Part shown: piece after piece, positions 6,446 through 8,629 of the stretch
Position numbering within the stretch: the first letter of the stretch is position 1
How the letters are laid out: the number at the start of each line of letters is the position of its first letter
From: Pseudomonadota bacterium
GTDB taxonomy: Bacteria > Pseudomonadota > Gammaproteobacteria > Xanthomonadales > Xanthomonadaceae
DNA: 8,629 bases
Direction: 5' to 3'
Assembly: GCA_023425225.1 (NCBI GenBank)
Contig: JAFADB010000094.1
Location: 1 to 8,629, forward strand
The notes under the pieces: model-generated
The model's input: the letters and a program-made list of their open reading frames with translations, nothing else
Told to the model about the DNA's origin: nothing
Database searches by the model: none
Position numbers and translations under genes: made by a program

Positions 6446-6457
6446 GGGGGCGCCCCC
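6446..6457. repeat. 12-bp GC-only palindrome before erpA
   Basis: GGGGGCGCCCCC is a perfect palindrome sitting wholly in the 31-nt bactofilin-erpA gap, 11 nt before the erpA ATG and where a ribosome binding site would be expected to start. It could form a hairpin or an intermolecular duplex in RNA, or be a protein-binding site. Its effect on erpA translation is inferred. Confidence 0.4.
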
Positions 6458-6465
6458 GCGACGAA

Positions 6466-6900
6466 TCAAGCGCCGACGGCCTCGGCCTGCAGCGACTCCA
6501 CGTCCTCGGCTGCTCCCGGCGACGGCAGCGCCGCGCGCGTGCCTTGGTGGATCAGGCGCCCGGTCAGCTGCGCGCCGGCGCTCATCTCTACCACCTGGTA
6601 GTGCACATTGCCCTGCACGCGCGCGTTGGATGCCAGCTCGACCCGCTCGCTGGCGTGCACGTCGCCATCCAGGCGGCCGTTGATCACCACCACCGGCACG
6701 CGCACCTCGCCCTCGATGCTGCCCTGCTCGGACAGCGTCAGCGTGGCTGCCGCGCCCTCCTCGGCCACCACCTTGCCGACGATGCGCCCTTCCACGTACA
6801 GCCCGCCGCTGAACACGAGATCGCCCTGGATCACCACCTGCGCCCCGATCAGGGTGTCGACCACGGTCTGTCCGCCGCGGCCCGATTTGTTGCCGAACAT
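6466..6900 (-). CDS. Bactofilin (polymer-forming cytoskeletal protein)
   Basis: 144-residue bactofilin, a self-assembling beta-helical scaffold used in cell shape, polarity or stalk and cell-wall placement; cytoplasmic at the membrane face. Residues about 15-118 show the repeated hydrophobic-Gly pattern of the fold: IGAQVVIQGDLVFSGGLYVE, GRIVGKVV, GSIEGEVRV, GRLDGDVHA, ARVQGNVHY, AQLTGRLIH. The flanking tails are short and unstructured (N-terminal MFGNKSGRGG; C-terminal Ala/Glu/Pro-rich). There is no transmembrane helix, as usual for the family. The ATG at 6898-6900 has GAGGGGAG upstream within the end of the preceding gene, and the gap to that gene's stop is only 2 nt, which predicts a shared transcript and likely translational coupling. 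Confidence 0.93.
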   Translation of the reverse strand: MFGNKSGRGGQTVVDTLIGAQVVIQGDLVFSGGLYVEGRIVGKVVAEEGAAATLTLSEQGSIEGEVRVPVVVINGRLDGDVHASERVELASNARVQGNVHYQVVEMSAGAQLTGRLIHQGTRAALPSPGAAEDVESLQAEAVGA

Positions 6901-6902
6901 GA

Positions 6903-7631
6903 CTACTCCCCTCTGCCGTTGCCGGCGAGTTTCCAATCGAATGTCTGGTTCACCGGAATCCCCCCGGCCAGGGAGACTCTCACACGTTGCGGGGTGAAAT
7001 CCTTGGGCAGGATCACGCTGCCGTCCAGTTGCTGGAAATAACGGAACGAGTACGCCTGCCCCGGCACGCCGCTGCGCTGGTGCAGCTCGTCCCAGCTCAC
7101 CGTCACCAGGCGGCCGGCGCGCACGCCTTCCACGGTGAAGCGCATCTGCCCCTCGCTGACCGCGCCCCGGTTCAGGTTCTGCGTCAGCACCACGGTGTAG
7201 TGCCAGGTACCGCCGGCCTCCGGCGCGAATTCGGCCGAATGCACGTTCAGCCCCTTGCGCTGCCCGGTCGCGCCCACCAGCCGCTCGTAGAACGCCACGT
7301 CGGCGCGCAGGCTGGCGATCTCCTCCTCGCGCTCGGCCAGCGTCGACTGCACCTCGCTGTTGGCGGCGCGGCTGATGCGGTCGGACACCGCCAGGTTCAC
7401 CTGCTGCTGCTTGAGGTCGGCGATCTGCTGCTGCAAGCCGGCCGACTGCTGGCGCGCCTGCGCCAGTTCCTGCTGGGTGGCCGCCAGCCGCGGCGCCGCC
7501 AGGCGGCTGGCGAAGATCCATGCCAGCAGCAGGGACACCAGCCAGGCACCGGCCACGATCCAGGGCAGCCAGCGCCCGCCGCGGCGCATGCGCTGGGGCA
7601 CGATCTGGTAACGCGAAGGTGTCCGGTTCAT
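6903..7631 (-). CDS. DUF6776-like membrane-anchored coiled-coil protein
   Basis: 242-residue protein with a basic cytoplasmic N-terminus (1-20, rich in Arg), one transmembrane helix (about 22-42, WLPWIVAGAWLVSLLLAWIF), a Gln/Glu/Ala-rich coiled coil (about 45-115) and a C-terminal domain of probable beta structure (about 125-235, including WHYTVVLTQNLNRG). Layout and motifs fit what I recall as DUF6776, whose function is unknown. The topology puts the coiled coil and C-domain in the periplasm. The start ATG overlaps the stop of a 14-codon leader ORF by ATGA and has no strong ribosome binding site of its own. It is followed after 2 nt by the bactofilin gene, so a role as membrane partner of the bactofilin is a fair inference, not shown by sequence alone. 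Confidence 0.85.
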   Translation of the reverse strand: MNRTPSRYQIVPQRMRRGGRWLPWIVAGAWLVSLLLAWIFASRLAAPRLAATQQELAQARQQSAGLQQQIADLKQQQVNLAVSDRISRAANSEVQSTLAEREEEIASLRADVAFYERLVGATGQRKGLNVHSAEFAPEAGGTWHYTVVLTQNLNRGAVSEGQMRFTVEGVRAGRLVTVSWDELHQRSGVPGQAYSFRYFQQLDGSVILPKDFTPQRVRVSLAGGIPVNQTFDWKLAGNGRGE

Positions 7632-7672
7632 CGGCCGGCACTGCCGCCGGACGCGGGCATGGCGTCGTACAC
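7628..7672 (-). CDS. 14-codon leader ORF coupled to the DUF6776-like gene
   Basis: On the minus strand AGGAGA (7683-7678) lies 5 nt before a GTG at 7672-7670. The frame reads VYDAMPASGGSAGR and ends in TGA at 7630-7628, overlapping the next gene's ATG (7631-7629) as ATGA. This is the best ribosome binding site of the region, yet it is not in frame with the DUF6776-like gene, and the in-frame codons upstream of that gene offer no start that could use it. The simple reading is a short translated leader that delivers ribosomes to the downstream start. The peptide resembles no family and may have no function of its own. An in-leader ATG (fifth codon) is also possible as a start. Confidence 0.5.
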   Translation of the reverse strand: MYDAMPASGGSAGR

Positions 7673-7776
7673 GTGAGTCTCCTGTCGATCCGGCACGCGG
7701 CCGGGTGCGGCAAGCCACCGTGCCCGGCGTGCGGACATGGCGCTCATGAAGATGCCCGCGGAGGCCGTGGGCAATC

Positions 7777-7833
7777 CCGATAGTATGCCAAGCGGTCGCT
7801 GGCGCCCGGGCGCGCCATCGCCGATAGTGATGC
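7777..7833. promoter_or_regulatory. Repeated CCGATAGT box in the divergent intergenic region
   Basis: CCGATAGTATGC (7777-7788) and CCGATAGTGATGC (7821-7833) are direct repeats differing by one inserted base. Their start points are 44 bp apart, about four helical turns. They lie between the leftward leader/DUF6776 transcript and the rightward DUF4126 gene. On the minus strand each copy contains an ACTAT core like a -10 box. A hairpin, GCCCGCGG 7754-7761 with CCGTGGGC 7765-7772, lies beside them. They may be regulator sites or paired promoters; no convincing -35 box was found. Confidence 0.3.
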
Positions 7834-7861
7834 AGTTCACCTGCGCAGCGGAACCCCGCCC

Positions 7862-8482
7862 ATGAGCGAAGCCCACCTTTTCGTGATCGGCATCCTGCTG
7901 GCCTGGCTGGCCGGCATCCGCGTGTACCTGACGGTGTTCGGCGTGGGCCTGGCCGGCCTGCTGGGCTGGGTGGACCTGCCGCCGGCCCTGCAGCCGACCG
8001 AGTCGTGGTGGGTGCTGGGCACCTCCGGCGCGCTGGCCGTGGCCGAGTTCTTCGCCGACAAGATCCCCGGCGTGGACTCGGCATGGGACCTGCTGCAGAC
8101 GCTGGCGCGGATCCCGGCCGGCGCCTTCCTGGCCGCGGCCACGCTCTCGCCCGATGGCGATCTCGGCGCCGGCGCGCTGGCGGCCGGAGCCGGCGTGGCG
8201 CTGACCAGCTATGTGCTCAAGGCCGGGTCGCGCGCCCTGCTCAACACCTCGCCGGAACCGGCCAGCAACTGGATCGCCTCCGCGGCCGAGGACACGGTGG
8301 TCGTCACCACCCTGACATTGGCCGTGGCGCATCCGTGGCTGGCACTGGCCGTGGTGGTGGTCGCCAGCGTGATCGGTGCGCTGCTGGTGTGGTGGGTGTG
8401 GCGCACGCTGTGGCGGGGAATGAAACGGCTGCTGGCACCCGGCCCGCGGCGCGACGCGCCGGCACGATCCTTGCCACGCTGA
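7862..8482 (+). CDS. DUF4126 family membrane protein
   Basis: 206-residue polytopic inner-membrane protein of the DUF4126 family, function unknown. The N-terminal family motif is AGIRVYLTVFGVGLAGLLGW (17-36) followed by DLP at 38-40. A second typical block is EFFADKIPGVDSAWDLLQT (62-80), followed by RIPAGAFLAAA (83-93). Hydrophobic segments lie at about 5-35, 50-64, 102-120, 145-155 and 158-180, and the C-terminus is basic and Pro/Arg-rich. The ATG follows only a weak purine stretch (GCGGAA), yet the frame begins at the usual place for the family. It is divergent from the DUF6776-bactofilin-erpA group, with about 190 bp between the start sites, and is followed on the same strand by another gene 38 bp downstream. 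Confidence 0.88.
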   Translation: MSEAHLFVIGILLAWLAGIRVYLTVFGVGLAGLLGWVDLPPALQPTESWWVLGTSGALAVAEFFADKIPGVDSAWDLLQTLARIPAGAFLAAATLSPDGDLGAGALAAGAGVALTSYVLKAGSRALLNTSPEPASNWIASAAEDTVVVTTLTLAVAHPWLALAVVVVASVIGALLVWWVWRTLWRGMKRLLAPGPRRDAPARSLPR

Positions 8483-8491
8483 ACTTGGGCG

Positions 8492-8497
8492 CATAAT
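8492..8497 (+). promoter_or_regulatory. Possible -10 box for the last gene
   Basis: CATAAT (8492-8497) matches TATAAT at five of six bases in the 38-bp gap after DUF4126. TTGCCA at 8471-8476 could serve as a -35 box but the spacer is only 15 bp. The leader to the ATG at 8521 would be short (about 17 nt) and includes GGGGAT as a possible ribosome binding site. Confidence 0.3.
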
Positions 8498-8520
8498 GTC
8501 CGGGCAATTGGGGATCAACG

Positions 8521-8629
8521 ATGACCGCCGCCAACCTGGCCTCCGGCCCTGTGCGTGACGACAGCGCACCACGTGTTCGCAACCTGCAGGCGGAAACGCC
8601 TCCTCCCGGTTATTGGCGCCGTTGGGGCG
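8521..8629 (+). CDS. N-terminal fragment of an unidentified protein
   Basis: An ATG at 8521, preceded by GGGGATCAACG (ribosome binding site about six bases away), opens a frame that stays open to the window edge: 36 full codons, starting MTAANLASGPVRDDSAPRV and reaching PPPGYWRRWG. The visible part is a polar, Pro/Arg-rich leader with no signal peptide, as seen in proteins with a cytoplasmic N-terminus before a first membrane helix or domain. I do not recognise the family. Codon use is G/C-biased at third positions like its neighbours. Confidence 0.55.
   Translation, partial: MTAANLASGPVRDDSAPRVRNLQAETPPPGYWRRWG

Noticed and set aside
7628..8572. 314-codon minus-strand frame opposite DUF4126
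   Set aside because: Antisense shadow with His/Gln/Arg-rich sequence; only its last 14 codons, which have their own ribosome binding site, are kept as the leader ORF.

Overview
The window looks like chromosomal DNA from a high-GC gammaproteobacterium, most likely Xanthomonadaceae (Stenotrophomonas, Luteimonas, Lysobacter or Pseudoxanthomonas type). This is inferred from the base composition, from an Oar-like TonB-dependent receptor, and from a cluster of a coiled-coil membrane protein, a bactofilin and ErpA. No mobile element, tRNA, rRNA or CRISPR array was found.

Left part (1-4022). The tail of a plus-strand gene ends at 124. A 322-bp gap follows, dense in nested inverted repeats (candidate structured RNA, 203-370) and holding a Rho-independent terminator that reads leftward (374-400). 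That terminator closes a large minus-strand gene for an Oar-like TonB-dependent outer-membrane receptor (447-3527). The receptor has a plausible promoter overlapped by a dyad symmetry (3589-3617). A second gap of about 495 bp (3528-4022) holds this promoter plus hairpins and short repeats at 3802-3956. The whole segment from about 125 to 4020 is visibly lower in GC than the DNA on both sides.

Middle part (4023-7672), all minus strand, read right to left: a 14-codon leader ORF with a strong ribosome binding site, coupled by an ATGA overlap to a DUF6776-like single-pass coiled-coil protein; a bactofilin 2 bp further on; ErpA (Fe-S cluster insertion); NudC (Zn-ribbon Nudix NADH pyrophosphatase); and an AmpE-like membrane protein. 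The leader, DUF6776 and bactofilin genes look translationally linked. ErpA follows after 31 nt. NudC and AmpE are separated by gaps of 134 and 100 nt with GC-rich hairpins and a possible internal promoter, so they may be separate units.

Right part (7673-8629), plus strand: a divergent intergenic region with a repeated CCGATAGT box, a DUF4126 membrane protein (7862-8482), and the first 36 codons of another gene starting at 8521.

The main functions are envelope and housekeeping: outer-membrane transport, a cell-shape scaffold with a possible membrane partner, Fe-S maturation, nucleotide or RNA-cap hydrolysis, and a cell-wall-linked membrane protein. The observations most worth a second look are the structured element at 203-370, the leader-ORF coupling, the composition break around the receptor, and the DUF6776-bactofilin pair.
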